Made by a program: the position numbers and the translations under genes. From assembly GCA_014529385.2 (NCBI GenBank), contig CM043962.1, forward strand, positions 92,702,180-92,766,179: a stretch of 64,000 nucleotides of DNA, read 5' to 3'. Below are positions 62,756 through 64,000 of the stretch, in pieces; position 1 is the first letter of the stretch, and every line of letters starts with the position of its first letter. A model generated the notes under the pieces. The model did not search any database. It saw only the letters and a program-made list of their open reading frames with translations, and was not told the origin of the DNA. Source of the stretch: Adiantum capillus-veneris (taxonomy: Eukaryota > Streptophyta > Polypodiopsida > Polypodiales > Pteridaceae).

Positions 62756-64000
62756 CGCCTGGTGCGGCGAAAGAAGAGGGCTTTTTTGGCTCAACTCAAG
62801 CAGGATCTATATCATATATTCTTGAGTCAGGACTCACGTGAGGCGTGGCGGCTCTTTCATGAGCAGTCCCCCCCCCCCCCTGCTATTTCCTCCACAGAGA
62901 CCTGGGGTCAGTACGCATCATCTTTGTACACAGTACCTGGACAGCCGCCCATCCCCAACCCCGCTGACCCATGCCCACACACATGTGTCTTTTTCACCGC
63001 TGAGATGGTGAAGAAAGCTATTGACAGGATGAAGACTGGGAGAGCATATGATCATGAGGGCCTACTCGCTAAGCATTTCATGCATGCCAAAGACTTACTA
63101 GCAAAGCTTCTAGCATTTATGTTTAACCGTGCCATGTGTGAGGGCCTACTGGACACTTGGAGCCTATCTACGATCGTACCTATCTTCAAATCAGGAGACC
63201 CCATGGAGCCTAGGAATTATCGCACTATTATGATTGGGCACACACTGGCAAGATTGTATGCATCCATTCTTGAGCAACAATTGAGTAGATGGGCAGAGAG
63301 GGAAGGACTGCGTGCAACTGGGCAGGCAGGGTTCAGGAGAGGCTTCTCTACTCTTGACCACATCTTGACACTCAGGGCCATCATCGAGGAAGGCAGATCT
63401 CATGGGAGACGGATCTATTGTAGCTTTGTGGACTTCCGCAAAGCTTTTGACACAGAACCCAGAGCTAGATTGATACGCAGATTACAGGAAATGGGAGTAC
63501 CCACAGAGCTCATTTGGGGGATCATGGCATTATACAGATCAGTAGTAGGGCATGTACGCACCCCGGAGGGACTCTCAATACCGGTTCACTCCACTATTGG
63601 GGTGAAGCAGGGTTGCCCGCTCTCTCCTACTCTTTTCGGTATGTATGTGGATGAGGTTTCTAACTACATTGGGAGGGACGAGGATAAAGGTGCACAGTTG
63701 GCAGGGACATGGATTCCACTTTTGTTATATGCGGACGATATTGTGTTGATCTCCGAATCCCCATAGGGAATGCAACTCCAATTGGATGCTTTGCATACGT
63801 TTGCCCACGAAAACGGTTTGTCTGTCAACCTTGGCAAAACCAAGGTTATGGTGTTTAATACCACTCCACAGTGGATCAGGAGATCAGCACGTACATTCAC
63901 ATACAGCCAGGAGACTGTGGAGTACATAGACGCTTACACATACCTTGGAGTGGTTTTTACTGGACCCACGTTCTCACTCAGAAGAGCAGCAGAGACCAGA
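62756..64000 (+). pseudogene. LINE ORF2 reverse transcriptase (runs off the window)
   Basis: Open from 62756 to a TAG at 63764-63766 and then open again to the edge. It contains RTIMIGHTLARL, GQAGFRRGFSTLDHI, FVDFRKAFD (first catalytic Asp), GVKQGCPLSPTLFG and YADDIVLIS (63730-63755). The next part, KTKVMVFN and YTYLGVVF, is the usual RT thumb region. Poly-C near 62870 encodes Pro. The domain is nearly complete apart from the TAG. Confidence 0.9.

Larger units (their letters stand above)
59780..64000 (+). mobile_element. L1-like LINE on + strand, running off the window
   Basis: Order: CT-rich/GC-rich leader (59780-60692), ORF1 (60693 to about 61580), ORF2 with endonuclease (about 61606-62120) and RT (about 62900-63900 and beyond). 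Protein motifs match the minus-strand LINE at 1.9-6.8 kb. Frames are broken at several points, so this copy is dead but less decayed. Confidence 0.88.

Overview
The window is nuclear DNA from a land plant with a large, repeat-dominated genome. The evidence is a spliced plastid-type beta-ketoacyl-ACP synthase I gene, a polyubiquitin gene, plant-type LTR retrotransposons primed by initiator-Met tRNA, L1-like LINEs, a tRNA-derived SINE and a PIF/Harbinger-like MITE. The exact lineage cannot be fixed; a fern or another seed-free plant fits, but this is inference.

Only two host genes are convincing. (1) KASI on the + strand: seven coding exons between 37589 and 50564, with the transit-peptide exon(s) not identified. 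Its first visible intron (37936-48932) is about 11 kb because a very young, almost intact Ty3/gypsy element (38710-47552, minus strand, 1,569-bp LTRs, TSD CGGTA) sits inside it. (2) A five-repeat polyubiquitin gene on the minus strand (58095-59240), with a perfect heat-shock element and a telo-box upstream.

The rest is mostly transposable elements. 1-8.4 kb: a decayed minus-strand LINE inserted in the GA tract of an LTR, further LTR pieces, and the 5' end of a second LINE. 9-34 kb: a nested stack that can be untangled from target-site duplications. A minus gypsy remnant (F) holds a + strand LTR element (E, 9231-33798, TSD TAGAT). E holds a truncated gypsy (B) and a Ty1/copia element (24872-32897, TSD AATTT). 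B holds a composite gypsy insertion (A, 11464-19932, TSD CTGCT) whose two outer ends are both the same LTR end in inverted orientation. The copia element holds a deleted gypsy (C, 25780-28797). 34-37 kb: LTR and gypsy fragments. 51-57.7 kb: mostly unassigned intergenic DNA with a SINE (50994-51328, 17-bp TSD), a MITE (54473-54756, TSD TTA) and several hairpins. 59.7-64 kb: a + strand LINE with a tandem CT-rich/GC-rich 5' region, ORF1 and ORF2, running off the right edge.

No element appears fully functional as written. The element in the KASI intron is closest, broken by one frameshift. I saw no CRISPR array, rRNA or genuine tRNA gene. The strongest candidates for undescribed biology are the U5-U5-ended composite insertion, a short core motif shared by otherwise divergent LTR families together with ACGT-box clusters, the paired inverted CCAAT boxes in the young LTR, and the Thr28 ubiquitin.
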